From the NCBI GenBank assembly GCA_027080505.1, contig JALWRX010000029.1, positions 1 to 64,000 of the forward strand: DNA of 64,000 bases, in the 5' to 3' direction. How positions within the stretch are numbered: the first letter of the stretch is position 1; each line of letters starts with the position of its first letter. The DNA comes from Ghiorsea sp. (GTDB taxonomy: Bacteria; Pseudomonadota; Zetaproteobacteria; Mariprofundales; Mariprofundaceae). The notes beneath the pieces are model-generated. The model saw only the letters and a program-made list of their open reading frames with translations. It was not told the DNA's origin and ran no database searches. Made by a program: the position numbers and the translations under genes. This document shows, one piece after another, positions 26,927 through 36,044 of the stretch.

Positions 26927-27997
26927 ATGCGACCTGCAATCATCACTATCAACCTTCAACACTTGGCTTGGAATTATCACCTGCTACAAAAGCATGCGGG
27001 AGAAACCAATATTATGGCAGTAGTGAAAGCCAATGCTTATGGTCATGGGCTACTTACAGTTGCCAACACCTTACATCAACAAGATTGCCGAAGTTTTGCT
27101 GTCACAGATGCCTACGAGGGCGAAACATTACGCAAGGAAATACCATACGATAGTGATATTGTATTATTTTCAGGTGTTTTTGATGCTGAGGATGCAGCTT
27201 TATGTCAAAAATATACACTTACCCCTGTTATCGCACGACCTGAACAACTCACTTTACTTCAGTCTGCGGGATTTACAGGCAAACTATGGCTTAAAGTGGA
27301 TACAGGCATGTCTCGCATTGGTGCCACATCGCTACAAAGCCTCATCAAGAGTATGCCATCTTCCATGCAGTTGGCAGGTATTATGTCTCACCTTGCTTGT
27401 GCTGATGAACCTAAGCACAAGCTTAATCAACAACAAATCGACCAGTTCAAAACCATTCAACAAAGCACACAAGCCCCTGCATACAGTTTATTCAATAGTG
27501 CTGGTCTAATTGCTTTTTCACAACACATTAAAACGGATATTGCCCGACCTGGATTAGCACTTTATGGCATTGAACCCATTACTTCCCAACCCTTAGGGCT
27601 TAAACCCGTGATGCAACTTAGCAGCCAAGTTATGCAAATAAGAAACATCAAAAAAGGGGAAAGCGTATCTTATGGCGCGACATGGTTAGCCCCACAAGAT
27701 ATGCGCATTGCCATTGTTGCATTAGGTTATGCTGATGGTTTACCAAGGTTATTGTCCAACCAGGGGCAAGTATGGGTGAAAGGACAATTATTGCCTATTG
27801 TTGGTCGTGTTTGCATGGACTATTGTATGCTTGCAATAACACAACATGATGTACAAGTGGGTGATGAAGTGGTTTTCTTTGGTTACCACGACAACCAACC
27901 CTCAGCCAACCACGTCGCCACACAATGCCAAACCATCAGTTATGAACTGTTCACACAAATTCCTTCGCGTGTACCGCGAACCTATGTTAAGGAGTAA
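26927..27997 (+). CDS. alr: Alanine racemase
   Basis: A 356-aa PLP enzyme that makes D-alanine for peptidoglycan. The PLP lysine is Lys34 in MAVVKANAYGHGL, and the catalytic tyrosine lies in VSYGATWLAPQDMRIA near residue 245. VGRVCMDYCML is also family-typical. It is divergent from iscR and 3 bp ahead of acs, so probably co-transcribed with it. Confidence 0.94.
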   Translation: MRPAIITINLQHLAWNYHLLQKHAGETNIMAVVKANAYGHGLLTVANTLHQQDCRSFAVTDAYEGETLRKEIPYDSDIVLFSGVFDAEDAALCQKYTLTPVIARPEQLTLLQSAGFTGKLWLKVDTGMSRIGATSLQSLIKSMPSSMQLAGIMSHLACADEPKHKLNQQQIDQFKTIQQSTQAPAYSLFNSAGLIAFSQHIKTDIARPGLALYGIEPITSQPLGLKPVMQLSSQVMQIRNIKKGESVSYGATWLAPQDMRIAIVALGYADGLPRLLSNQGQVWVKGQLLPIVGRVCMDYCMLAITQHDVQVGDEVVFFGYHDNQPSANHVATQCQTISYELFTQIPSRVPRTYVKE

Positions 27998-28000
27998 ACC

Positions 28001-29950
28001 ATGAGCCAAGATAATATTGAATCTACGTTAGAAGAAACTCGTATATTTCATCCACCAGCATCCGATAGTGCTTTTGCTTCATTGGCAGACAGACAAGCTT
28101 TATGCGATAAATTTGAGGCTGATTTTGAAGGCACTTGGGCTGACTTGGCAAAAAAAGAACTAACTTGGCAAAAGCCATTTTTAACCGTTTTAAACAGTGA
28201 CAAACCACCATTTTATCAATGGTTTGAAGATGGTAATATTAACGTATCTGAAAACTGTATCGATAGGCATGTAGCTAACGGGCTTGGTGAACGCACAGCT
28301 ATTATTTGGGAAGGTGAGCCTGGTGATGTGCGCCATATTTCATACGCAGAACTATTGCGTGAGGTCAGCAAGGCAGCCAATGGTTTAAAAGAGCTGGGTA
28401 TCAACAAAGGTGACCGCGTAGTGATTTATATGCCTATGATTCCTGAAGCTGCATTTGCCATGTTGGCATGTGCACGAATTGGCGCAACGCACTCCGTCGT
28501 CTTTGGTGGTTTTTCCGCTCAAGCCCTTCAAGACCGTATTGAAGATGCAGGGGCAAAGTTGGTGATTACTGCTGATGGTGGTTATCGCCGTGGCAAAGTA
28601 TTTAATCTTAAAGACAGCGTAGATACAGCCACTCAAGAAGGATGTGTAAGCCTTGAACATGTCTTGGTGGTCAAGCGCGGCAACAATGATATTGCTTGGC
28701 ATGAAAAAGATGTATGGTGGCATGAGTTGTGTGATAAACAGTCCGAAAACTGCCAACCCACCACCATTGAAGCTGAACACCCACTATTTATCCTTTATAC
28801 TTCAGGCTCCACGGGCAAGCCCAAAGGTATTGTTCACAGCACTGGTGGTTATCTATTGTGGGCGCATTTAACCATGCAATACAGCTTTGATTTTAGACCT
28901 GAATCGGATGTATTTTGGTGTACGGCTGATGTGGGTTGGATTACAGGACACTCCTATTCAGTGTATGGTCCACTATCCAATGGTGGCACAACCGTGATGT
29001 ATGAAGGCACACCCACTTATCCTGATGCGGGTCGTTTCTGGAAAATTTGCCAAGACCATCAAGTATCTATTTTTTACACCGCACCCACAGCTATTCGTGC
29101 GCTAAACAAAGCAGGTGATAAATTCCCTAATGCTTATGATTTATCCAAGTTGCGCGTACTCGGCACAGTGGGAGAACCGATTAACCCCGAAGCATGGATG
29201 TGGTATCATGAAGTGATTGGTGGTGGTCGTTGCCCCATCGTGGATACATGGTGGCAAACCGAAACAGGTGGACACATGCTTGCACCTATGCCGTTTGCCG
29301 TACCTACCAAGCCTGGCTCTGCCACACTGCCGTTACCCGGTGTGTTTGCTGATATTGTGGATGAAACAGGTGCACCTGTTGCCCAAGGTGGCGGCTTATT
29401 GGTGCTCACCAAACCTTGGCCATCTATGTTACGCGGCATTTGGGGTGATGATGCCCGTTTTGTTGAAACCTACTGGCAGGATTTTGTTGACCAAGGCTAT
29501 TATTTGGCGGGCGATAGCGCACGCAAAGATGAAGATGGTTATTTCTGGATTATGGGGCGCGTGGATGATGTACTGAATGTATCAGGGCATCGTCTGGGCA
29601 CTATGGAAATTGAGTCGGCATTGGTCTCACATGATGCGGTGGCTGAAGCTGCTGTGGTGGGTCGCCCCGATGACATCAAAGGTGAAGGTATTTTTGCTTT
29701 TGTGATTCTTAAAGTGGATGCCAGCGAAACACTGGAACAAGAACTACGCCAACACGTTGCCAAAGAAATTGGTGCCATCGCCAAACCCGATGTCATTCGT
29801 TTTACGGATGTGTTACCCAAAACACGTTCGGGTAAAATTATGCGTCGATTGCTTAGGGACATTGCCGCAGGGCGCGACATCACTTCGGATATTTCTACCT
29901 TGGAAGACCAGTCTGTCATCGCTAAGCTTCAAGGGAAACGCCTATCGTAA
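28001..29950 (+). CDS. acs: Acetyl-CoA synthetase (AMP-forming)
   Basis: A 649-aa enzyme that activates acetate to acetyl-CoA through acetyl-AMP. Motifs: [20 protein letters not shown] (P-loop), [16 protein letters not shown], and the C-terminal [15 protein letters not shown] whose lysine is the known site of regulatory acetylation in Acs. An AAGGAG ribosome site precedes the ATG and the spacing to alr is 3 bp. Length is normal. Confidence 0.96.
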   Translation: MSQDNIESTLEETRIFHPPASDSAFASLADRQALCDKFEADFEGTWADLAKKELTWQKPFLTVLNSDKPPFYQWFEDGNINVSENCIDRHVANGLGERTAIIWEGEPGDVRHISYAELLREVSKAANGLKELGINKGDRVVIYMPMIPEAAFAMLACARIGATHSVVFGGFSAQALQDRIEDAGAKLVITADGGYRRGKVFNLKDSVDTATQEGCVSLEHVLVVKRGNNDIAWHEKDVWWHELCDKQSENCQPTTIEAEHPLFILYTSGSTGKPKGIVHSTGGYLLWAHLTMQYSFDFRPESDVFWCTADVGWITGHSYSVYGPLSNGGTTVMYEGTPTYPDAGRFWKICQDHQVSIFYTAPTAIRALNKAGDKFPNAYDLSKLRVLGTVGEPINPEAWMWYHEVIGGGRCPIVDTWWQTETGGHMLAPMPFAVPTKPGSATLPLPGVFADIVDETGAPVAQGGGLLVLTKPWPSMLRGIWGDDARFVETYWQDFVDQGYYLAGDSARKDEDGYFWIMGRVDDVLNVSGHRLGTMEIESALVSHDAVAEAAVVGRPDDIKGEGIFAFVILKVDASETLEQELRQHVAKEIGAIAKPDVIRFTDVLPKTRSGKIMRRLLRDIAAGRDITSDISTLEDQSVIAKLQGKRLS

Positions 29951-29994
29951 CTGAACATTCAGTTTACCACGCACCCATTGCCAAACCGTCGGCA

Positions 29995-32433
29995 GTGGGT
30001 CGTGTGTATTTATCTGTCTCTGGCGTATTGCTGCTGCTTTTGATTGCATGGCATTATTCCATTCAAGTCACAGCGCATAACACCGCACGCAATCAAGTCA
30101 CCGCATGGCTACAAAACATGGGCGCAAGTGCAGAACAAGTTGATTTCCGCATGTTGCGTGGTGCATTAACCATTAACAATATCAAAGCAAGCTATTTGGG
30201 TGGCGATGTATTCATTGAACAACTTTTTATCAAAGGTAACCCTGCATCTATCAGCAGCGAACACCCCTTATTACAGCAAGTGGTTATCAAACATGCATCG
30301 TATGATGCAAATGGGCTAAACAAAACATGGCAAGCAGAGCACATCACCTTCCCCGATACACTTGCGCGTATTTTTTATCATGCAAAACGTGTACAGCTTA
30401 TCGAAAGTGACATCCAACATATCTTGGATATGCCTAAACTTTGGGTTGAACAACTCACCATATCTGGCTCAGCCAAGCAACGACATATCACAGCTCAAGG
30501 TTTTTTAGGAGCCACCGCCAACACATGGCAAATGAATAGCATTGTGCCAACCCAAAGCCAACAGCAAACGGGACATATCACTTCGCAATATCACGGCATT
30601 AACAGTGACATAAATTGGACAGGTTTTTGGTTGACGAAAAACCTTAACATACACGTGCAGCAACAGCGTCAAAAAAAATCACTGCAACTCAATATCACCC
30701 AAGAAGATAAGCAATGGAGCACACAGTTTACGGCTCATGATTGGGACATTGTCCGCCCTGACTTGCAAACCAGCATCACAGGGCAAGGTAACATCATCAA
30801 ACAAGGCAAAACATGGCTAATCAACAGCCCCAAACTTAACTTTAACGATACCAGCCTCCAACAATTACAAAGTGAAGTCAGCAAAGGCACAGCACACAAT
30901 ATTCATATCAATACCGCAAAGCAGCAAATCGCCATAAAAAGCCTTCTCATTCAAGATGCTACATTCACCATAGACACATATAGCGCAACCAAGCTCAATC
31001 ATGGCTGGCATATCAACCTCGATAACCTCAGCCTAATTGATCTGCAACCCACATTATTAGTGCAAGGCTCACCCATCACATTCCCTGCACTTAATGGTTA
31101 TGCTAAAATAGAAAATAATCAGCTTGAGTTTGATGTATCAGGAGAAAGTGCCAATGAACAATTCGTACGCATAAAAAGCAAGAAGGATAAAATCTATCTC
31201 ACCGCAAAGAAAGTACCTTTGCGTTTGCTACGAAACCTTCTTCCTCAACCTTTACAAGAAAAGGCTTTAACATTGCAAGGAGACACAAAACTTCAGCTTA
31301 CCATAAAACCTAAACAACAATGGCAAACAACAGGGCAAGTCAACATACGTAATATGTACCTTGCATCAAAGAACCAAGCATTTAAGGCTTCTACATTCGA
31401 TTTACAAATCCAACATGCCAACCTACAAGGTGTCCAACAAGCAACGGCTACTGCCAAGCAATGGGTCATGCAGCTACCACTAACTCCCCGCCAAGCATGG
31501 GAAACACCATCACATTTAGAAGATTGGCTGCGTATTCCTTGGCAACTACAAAGTGTACAACTTCAAAATGGTTACATTAATATCGGTGGTGAACAGCCAT
31601 GGTTTAGCCAAGCCAACCTGCAGATTTCCAACTGGCAAAGCAAGGACACCAGTTTAACTTTTCAAAGTGACTTTGGGCTATCCAAGCTCAACACCACCAT
31701 GCTACTACAACCTGATGCACAACACATGATGCAGTGGAAGAAAGTTCAGTTATCCATACAACATGCAAATCTGTTTACACTATCACCTTGGTTATCTTTT
31801 TCAGGTTTCCCTACACCCAACAAAGGTCAAATCAGCATACAAATGCAAGCAAGCAAAGACCCCAACATTCAAGGAAAAGCTGATATATTATTCAATCACT
31901 TACAATGCACCGCCTTAAATGCACAAAATGACTTCCTGCTACAAGCAACTGGGCAAACAGGACAAGCCATTATTCAACACATCAGCCGCAATCATCAAAT
32001 TGTTTACCACCTCAATTTTCAAGGCAAAGCAACACAAGATTTAGGACAGGTCGTAGGACAAGCTCTATTACAAGCAACCATCAACAAACTTAACCATGCA
32101 AAAAAACCTAAGCTCCATAATGAACAACGCAAAGCTTTAGGCAGTATTCGTATCCATCAAAATGACCCTTTATCCCATAATGAACGGACTCGCTTACGCC
32201 AAATGATAAAACGGACAAAAAGGCATGGCTGGCATGTCGAACTACTACCTGACTTAGGTACTTCTGACCTTACCACGCAGCTCAAAACACAAATCTACCA
32301 AACACAAGCGATGATTAAGCATTTCATGTCCAAACGCGGCATCAAACCACAACATATTTACCTTATCGCCGCCCAAAACAAACATCATAGTACCAGTAGC
32401 ACTGCTTCCATTCATATTCATTTGGTGAAATAA
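29995..32433 (+). CDS. Large AsmA/DUF748-like envelope protein
   Basis: An 812-aa protein with one N-terminal TM helix (VYLSVSGVLLLLLIAW) and a long, Gln/Asn/Thr-rich beta-strand body, for example TGQVNIRNMYLASKNQAF. This resembles AsmA-family or DUF748 proteins, which bridge the envelope for lipid transport. Motif-level proof is lacking. The GTG at 29995 has no clear ribosome site; the open frame continues upstream past the acs stop, so the true start is uncertain. It follows acs on the same strand. The end (SSTASIHIHLVK) is not a barrel signal. Confidence 0.6.
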   Translation: MGRVYLSVSGVLLLLLIAWHYSIQVTAHNTARNQVTAWLQNMGASAEQVDFRMLRGALTINNIKASYLGGDVFIEQLFIKGNPASISSEHPLLQQVVIKHASYDANGLNKTWQAEHITFPDTLARIFYHAKRVQLIESDIQHILDMPKLWVEQLTISGSAKQRHITAQGFLGATANTWQMNSIVPTQSQQQTGHITSQYHGINSDINWTGFWLTKNLNIHVQQQRQKKSLQLNITQEDKQWSTQFTAHDWDIVRPDLQTSITGQGNIIKQGKTWLINSPKLNFNDTSLQQLQSEVSKGTAHNIHINTAKQQIAIKSLLIQDATFTIDTYSATKLNHGWHINLDNLSLIDLQPTLLVQGSPITFPALNGYAKIENNQLEFDVSGESANEQFVRIKSKKDKIYLTAKKVPLRLLRNLLPQPLQEKALTLQGDTKLQLTIKPKQQWQTTGQVNIRNMYLASKNQAFKASTFDLQIQHANLQGVQQATATAKQWVMQLPLTPRQAWETPSHLEDWLRIPWQLQSVQLQNGYINIGGEQPWFSQANLQISNWQSKDTSLTFQSDFGLSKLNTTMLLQPDAQHMMQWKKVQLSIQHANLFTLSPWLSFSGFPTPNKGQISIQMQASKDPNIQGKADILFNHLQCTALNAQNDFLLQATGQTGQAIIQHISRNHQIVYHLNFQGKATQDLGQVVGQALLQATINKLNHAKKPKLHNEQRKALGSIRIHQNDPLSHNERTRLRQMIKRTKRHGWHVELLPDLGTSDLTTQLKTQIYQTQAMIKHFMSKRGIKPQHIYLIAAQNKHHSTSSTASIHIHLVK

Positions 32434-32540
32434 GTGTGTTAAAAAATAAAGTGTAAGGAAAAGCTTGCAACACAAGCCCAATCACACTAGAAATCGCCAC
32501 TCTGAAAAAAAGCGGTCTTTTTTTACTGCTTCTTTTGATT

Positions 32541-32616
32541 GGCTCGATAGCTCAGTCGGTAGAGCAAGGGATTGAAAATCCCTGTGTCCCTGGTTCGATT
32601 CCAGGTCGAGCCACCA
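32541..32616 (+). tRNA. tRNA-Phe (anticodon GAA)
   Basis: Acceptor GGCTCGA/TCGAGCC, D arm GCTC...GAGC, anticodon stem AGGGA/TCCCT with loop TTGAAAA (anticodon GAA), T arm CCTGG/CCAGG with TTCGATT, discriminator A, encoded CCA. It lies 27 bp upstream of a strong terminator and about 270 bp left of the island border. Confidence 0.97.
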
Positions 32617-32642
32617 TTACAATGCCTAGCAGAGGGCAATAG

Positions 32643-32678
32643 AAGCCAACATACTTATGTATGTTGGCTTTTTATTTT
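32643..32678 (+). terminator. Terminator after tRNA-Phe
   Basis: A 12-bp perfect stem AAGCCAACATAC (32643-32654) / GTATGTTGGCTT (32659-32670), loop TTAT, followed by TTTATTTTC. Confidence 0.9.
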
Positions 32679-32889
32679 CAAATCCTGTATTTAAAAACAA
32701 GACAAGTACACTCAAACTCATTAAGAGCATTGAAACTTTTAGACCATTTATTATCAGTCGAAATAGAATATTTGCGAACATTATTTTCCAATATTGTACA
32801 ACTTATGCAAAAACTGTCGCTAATGAACACAGAAGACTAAACGTTAAGTTTGAAAAAGAGGGGGAAACCAAAAGGTTATCACAAAAAAA

Positions 32890-32912
32890 TGGTGGGCCTA
32901 GCTCTATCGAAT
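32890..32912 (+). repeat. Left attachment site (degenerate copy of tRNA-Ala 3' end)
   Basis: The plus strand reads TGGTGG-GCCTAGC-TCT-ATCGAA. The 3' end of tRNA-Ala at 50775-50797 reads TGGTGGA-GCCTAGC-GGG-ATCGAA in the same orientation. Allowing one gap, 19 of 22 aligned positions match, including the CCA complement. A tRNA end with altered T-stem bases at the distal island border is what an integrative element using tRNA-Ala would leave. It lies 52 bp outside the left arm-site block. Confidence 0.72.
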
Positions 32913-32964
32913 ACTCAATGTAAGCATCTAAAAACAAAAATAGTTATTATAAACCACTGTTCAA

Positions 32965-32992
32965 TATACCGTCATATGTACCGTCAATTTAA
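32965..32992 (+). repeat. Left integrase arm-type site block
   Basis: A 28-bp block containing TACCGTCA twice at 12-bp spacing and ending CAATTTAA. It matches 50641-50668 at 26 of 28 positions in the same orientation. Paired short repeats close to each end of an element are typical arm-type binding sites for tyrosine integrases. Confidence 0.75.
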
Positions 32993-33005
32993 AATTGACT
33001 CCACA

Positions 33006-33302
33006 CTACTTATTATTAATCAGCTCCAAGATATCGTTCAATGCTTCTTTTGCATCAGCACTAAGTGACTTATGAGTAACAATCATATTCAAAGCCTCAG
33101 GAAGGCTAATACCTACTTCTTTACAGGCTCTTATAAGTTTCCAATCGTTGAGAACCCTTTTCCCCGACCTGTAACTTGAGACATTTCCCTTGTTGTCATT
33201 TAACCACTCTGCAAGTTCGACATCAGTTGAGAAACCCAATTTCTCTTTTACTTTATCAAACACTTCGTTTACAAACTGTAAGTACTTATCATGCCTCTTC
33301 AT
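33006..33302 (-). CDS. Phage CI-like repressor, small HTH protein
   Basis: A 98-aa protein from ATG 33302, which has a strong GGAGGAG site just upstream; a longer frame from 33392 lacks one. The N-terminal part (KLGFSTDVELAEWLNDNKGN, SSYRSGKRVLNDWKLIRACK) resembles the DNA-binding domain of phage CI repressors. There is no cleavage domain, so it is not a LexA-type sensor. It is divergent from the AlpA-like gene with 110 bp between starts, so it likely represses the excision/integration module. Confidence 0.75.
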   Translation of the reverse strand: MKRHDKYLQFVNEVFDKVKEKLGFSTDVELAEWLNDNKGNVSSYRSGKRVLNDWKLIRACKEVGISLPEALNMIVTHKSLSADAKEALNDILELINNK

Positions 33303-33412
33303 TTCTCCTCCTTTTTTCCATAACGAACCATAACTAAAGTTTTCTTCTTGACAACTGTATTTCATGCTCAATAGTTGTTCGTAAGTTTTCACAATGAAAA
33401 CAAGGAGAGCTT

Positions 33413-33613
33413 ATGTCAAAAGAAATAAATCACGAAGAATTGCTACGGCTTCCAGCCGTACTACAAATCATTCCCGTTTCTCGAAGCCATTGGTGGGAAG
33501 GCGTGAAATCTAAGAAATATCCACAGCCCATCAAACTTGGACCAAAAATAACCGTGTGGAAAAGGTCAGATATTCAACAATTGATTTTAGAGCTTTCGGA
33601 GGGGTCAGGATGA
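33413..33613 (+). CDS. AlpA-like excisionase/regulator
   Basis: A 66-aa protein, LLRLPAVLQIIPVSRSHWWE followed by KYPQPIKLGPKITVWKRSDI, the MerR-like winged-helix pattern of AlpA proteins. These activate integrase genes or act as excision factors in P4-like and CP4-57 elements. AAGGAG lies 5 bp before the ATG. It overlaps the next ORF by 4 bp and heads a tightly packed four-gene cluster ending in a tyrosine recombinase. Confidence 0.85.
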   Translation: MSKEINHEELLRLPAVLQIIPVSRSHWWEGVKSKKYPQPIKLGPKITVWKRSDIQQLILELSEGSG

Positions 33614-33810
33614 CAATCAATCCAATTTCTATCTCAATAAATGAAATCTCATCCCAACCTCAAATAATGAATTTACGGAAGGTATTGGCTGCGTATGCCT
33701 ACCGTTTTTTGTTTAGTACCTACCGCGCTCTGTCACCCGCTTTTTTGAGCGGGTTAAACAGAGCGCGGAACCGCTCCACCACATTATTGATGGAGACACA
33801 GCCATGGTAA
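33610..33810 (+). CDS. Small hypothetical protein of the integration module
   Basis: A 66-codon ORF with GGAGGGG five bases before the ATG, coupled to AlpA upstream (ATGA) and overlapping the next gene by 7 bp. It has no recognisable domain. Its middle part is a 46-bp inverted repeat encoding ALSPAFLSGLNRARNR, so the DNA may be conserved for its structure and not for the protein. Function unknown. Confidence 0.5.
   Translation: MTINPISISINEISSQPQIMNLRKVLAAYAYRFLFSTYRALSPAFLSGLNRARNRSTTLLMETQPW
33723..33768. repeat. Long two-tier hairpin within the integration module
   Basis: Outer stem CCGCGCTCTGT (33723-33733) / ACAGAGCGCGG (33758-33768), 11 bp, and inner stem ACCCGCT (33735-33741) / AGCGGGT (33748-33754), 7 bp, with a 6-nt loop. 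It is far more G/C-rich than its surroundings. It could act as an RNA hairpin, a recombinase or replication site, or a pause site upstream of the recombinase gene. Confidence 0.9.
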
Positions 33811-34076
33811 CACGCAGTGAGGCAAGCGCAGGGTTTAATGCAGCAAGTGAAGTGACCAAAATCAAAAGAGCACGTGGCGAAAGGCGTAGAAAAGGTCGAA
33901 ACTATAAGTCAAAGCTTGATCGGTATCGCTCCGAGCTGGTTTCACTTTATCACGCGGGTGCAAGTTGCGAAGATTTAGCTTATTGGCTAAAAACTCAAAA
34001 GAAAGTTTCAGCACATTCAACAACTGTGATGCGCTATTTATATGGGTTACCTGAATTGGTGCGGCGTAATGGTTAG
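33804..34076 (+). CDS. Small basic HTH-like protein upstream of recombinase
   Basis: A 90-aa protein: a basic N-terminus (KIKRARGERRRKGRNYKSKL) and a C-terminal helical part (ELVSLYHAGASCEDLAYWLK, STTVMRYLYGLPELVRR) that looks like a helix-turn-helix. It is coupled to genes on both sides, overlapping the recombinase start by 8 bp. Similar small proteins precede integrases in some proteobacterial elements, but I cannot name a family. DNA binding or recombination directionality is a guess. Confidence 0.6.
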   Translation: MVTRSEASAGFNAASEVTKIKRARGERRRKGRNYKSKLDRYRSELVSLYHAGASCEDLAYWLKTQKKVSAHSTTVMRYLYGLPELVRRNG

Positions 34077-34965
34077 TTTCCGTTCTTCAAAAAACCAAGC
34101 AGCGCATCTCATTAAGCAAAAATTAGCTCTAAATACGCCTCGACATGGCAATCAGAAAGATGGTTTAATTCACGGTCAAGCTACTGCAGATCGTTACGCA
34201 CAAGCATTGAAAAATGTTTCGGATTGGATGAAGTCCAATAATCTACTGGACGGCTTAACAAACATTACCTCCAATCAAGCCCAGGCATATCTAGATGAAA
34301 GAACTGAACAAATCATGCAAAAAACTTTGAACACAGAAAGACGAGCCTTAGAAACAGTGCTTAATGCAAAGATTCCAGCAGTACGCTCTCTGATTAGTTC
34401 TACCAACAAGCATAAAGGCTACGAACCCAATCAAGTTCATTTGATTATGACACGAATGAAAGAGCATAATACCTTGGCTACCCAAATCGCCCAAGCTTCG
34501 GGTGTTCGAGCCCATGAATTGCTAACACTGCGAGAATCGCATGAAAGAGAGGCATCCACACATCGTGAATGGTCAAAAGAACGCTTTGCTGGTCGTGAAA
34601 ATCAGTATATTTATACTGTCAAAGGAAAAGGCGGCTTAATTCGAGAGGTTTCCATTCCCGAACACCTGCATCAACAATTGCAATCGGTAAGGCTTGAAAA
34701 ACCAAGGATTATGATTGATAGAGGTATTAAATATGAATCTTTTTATACAGTCGGTGGTGGGCAAGCTTGGAGCAAATCTTTCTCCACCCTATCAAAAAAA
34801 GAACTGGGTTGGTCAGATGGCGCTCATGCACTACGCCACAACTATGCTCGTGCGAGGATGGAAGAGCTTCAATCCAGAGGATATAATTATTACCATGCCC
34901 GCAAAATTATTAGCCAAGAGATGGGGCACTTTAGGGGCGATATCACTGAGATTTACTTGAAATAA
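34069..34965 (+). CDS. Tyrosine recombinase (integrase 1)
   Basis: A recombinase of about 298 aa from ATG 34069 (MVSFRSSKNQAAHLIKQKLA); an upstream frame from 34042 is possible. A SAM-like core-binding domain (GQATADRYAQALKNVSDWMK) precedes a catalytic domain with Arg in ASGVRAHELLTLR, a Lys-containing YTVKGKGGLIREV, HxxR in HALRHNYARARME, and MGHFRGDITEIYL supplying His and the nucleophilic Tyr. All catalytic residues are present. It has no arm-binding domain, unlike the P4-type integrase at the right border, so it may belong to a nested element or act in another step. Confidence 0.87.
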   Translation: MVSFRSSKNQAAHLIKQKLALNTPRHGNQKDGLIHGQATADRYAQALKNVSDWMKSNNLLDGLTNITSNQAQAYLDERTEQIMQKTLNTERRALETVLNAKIPAVRSLISSTNKHKGYEPNQVHLIMTRMKEHNTLATQIAQASGVRAHELLTLRESHEREASTHREWSKERFAGRENQYIYTVKGKGGLIREVSIPEHLHQQLQSVRLEKPRIMIDRGIKYESFYTVGGGQAWSKSFSTLSKKELGWSDGAHALRHNYARARMEELQSRGYNYYHARKIISQEMGHFRGDITEIYLK

Positions 34966-35004
34966 TTTTCACATTAGCATCAATTTCTTGGAGGTTCATA
35001 TTAA

Positions 35005-35685
35005 ATGTTGAACAAATTATTCTCTTTTATTAAAAGTAAGGAACAATCACAAAAAGAAACTTTTGAATATATCTTACAAATTGCCAACAATATCTCACAA
35101 GAGAATCCAAAAGAGTTACTTAATTTAATCAAATTATTGGGACAAAAAACACAAGCCGAACAACTTTTATATATCCTAAAGCATAAAAATGGTCACCATA
35201 TGAGGGCAATAAGCAGAAGGAACATATGGTTTAGCCCATCAACACGCTTTGGGATAGAATCTAAAACGCTTTCTGAAGTGTTTTTACAACTACCCAACAA
35301 TGATAAAATATCATTAGGTGATGATTTAGTAATAACAAACCCTTGGGAAAGAAGTAGAATGCAAGCTGCATTGATTCATCACGGGCAAAGCAGGAATAGA
35401 GGAGCTTGGAAACAGGACAGTAATCATTACACCGTATTATGGAAGCCTCTAAACATTATTTGGGTTGAAAATGGAAACCACTCTATAGCTGCTGGAATTA
35501 TACAGGGTGATGGAACTTTAGTTCCATCTGAAACATACGATATATCACCCATATATGACTACATTAAATGTGATGGAAATCATTTTATCGATATAGAACA
35601 AAACAAAGTAATTGGAAATGTGCGGAATATTGAGTTTGCTGCAATTTTTGAAATAGGCAGACTCCTAAGAGATGTTAATAAATAA
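35005..35685 (+). CDS. DUF6710-like hypothetical protein
   Basis: A 226-aa soluble protein with GGAGG upstream of the ATG. The middle contains NPWERSRMQAALIHHG and WVENGNHSIAAGIIQGDG, a pattern I associate with DUF6710 proteins; that recall is not verified. The NGNHS motif resembles the substrate-pocket loop of ParB/Srx-type proteins. It sits between the recombinase and the restriction genes, consistent with accessory or defence cargo. Function unknown. Confidence 0.6.
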   Translation: MLNKLFSFIKSKEQSQKETFEYILQIANNISQENPKELLNLIKLLGQKTQAEQLLYILKHKNGHHMRAISRRNIWFSPSTRFGIESKTLSEVFLQLPNNDKISLGDDLVITNPWERSRMQAALIHHGQSRNRGAWKQDSNHYTVLWKPLNIIWVENGNHSIAAGIIQGDGTLVPSETYDISPIYDYIKCDGNHFIDIEQNKVIGNVRNIEFAAIFEIGRLLRDVNK

Positions 35686-35800
35686 ACAGCACCTTAAAGG
35701 TACTAATTATTTTTTCTCTGAGCTTACACCTACAACCAAGCTTAAAAGGTTGATGTCGTTACCAAACTACTACATTGTTCTACTTATTAAAGGAGATACC

Positions 35801-35878
35801 ATGGATTTTATGACTGCAGCAATACTATCAGGCTTTGTATACGGCACATTAAAAAATGGTTTGATGCTTACAAATTAA
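35801..35878 (+). CDS. 25-aa hydrophobic ORF, possible truncated N-terminus of a defence protein
   Basis: An AAAGGAG site 6 bp before the ATG makes translation likely. The peptide MDFMTAAILSGFVYGTLKNG resembles the hydrophobic first segment of various membrane-tethered accessory proteins I recall from defence islands, but it stops after 25 codons. It could be a small peptide or a decayed gene start. No continuation is visible in other frames downstream. Confidence 0.4.
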   Translation: MDFMTAAILSGFVYGTLKNGLMLTN

Positions 35879-36044
35879 AACCGAACTTGTGTATTCTTAT
35901 GAAAAAGCCCACCCACTCTTGTAAAATACCCATCAAATATGATTCAAAAAATCCACTAAATATTTTTTCACAATGAACATTAAGTTTCACAAATTGAAAA
36001 GTACCCATATTTAAACTACTCTCGCCGTGGGCTGGAGGGCTTAC
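35879..36044. promoter_or_regulatory. A/T-rich region upstream of hsdR
   Basis: The space between the 25-codon ORF and hsdR has no gene. It most likely holds the hsd operon promoter; I cannot pick one -35/-10 pair with confidence. Confidence 0.35.

Larger units (their letters stand above)
32679..33005. other. Gene-poor left flank of the island
   Basis: About 330 bp with no convincing gene between the tRNA-Phe terminator and the CI-like gene. An 88-codon frame here has no family features and no good ribosome site. The part up to 32889 is probably the original intergenic DNA. The remainder contains the tRNA-Ala-like att copy and an integrase arm-site block. Confidence 0.6.

Noticed and set aside
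32500-32535. A-run/T-run hairpin upstream of tRNA-Phe as terminator of the AsmA-like gene.
   Set aside because: The stem is almost only A-T pairs plus a weak 5-bp stem; transcription may simply continue into the tRNA.
32657-32923. An 88-codon open frame in the left island flank.
   Set aside because: No recognisable family features, no ribosome site, and it crosses the att copy; A/T-rich chance frame.
33965-34968. Possible CRISPR array or Cas genes in the defence region.
   Set aside because: No regularly spaced direct repeats and no Cas-like proteins are present; the repeats in the window are within FG-GAP and RCC1 genes.
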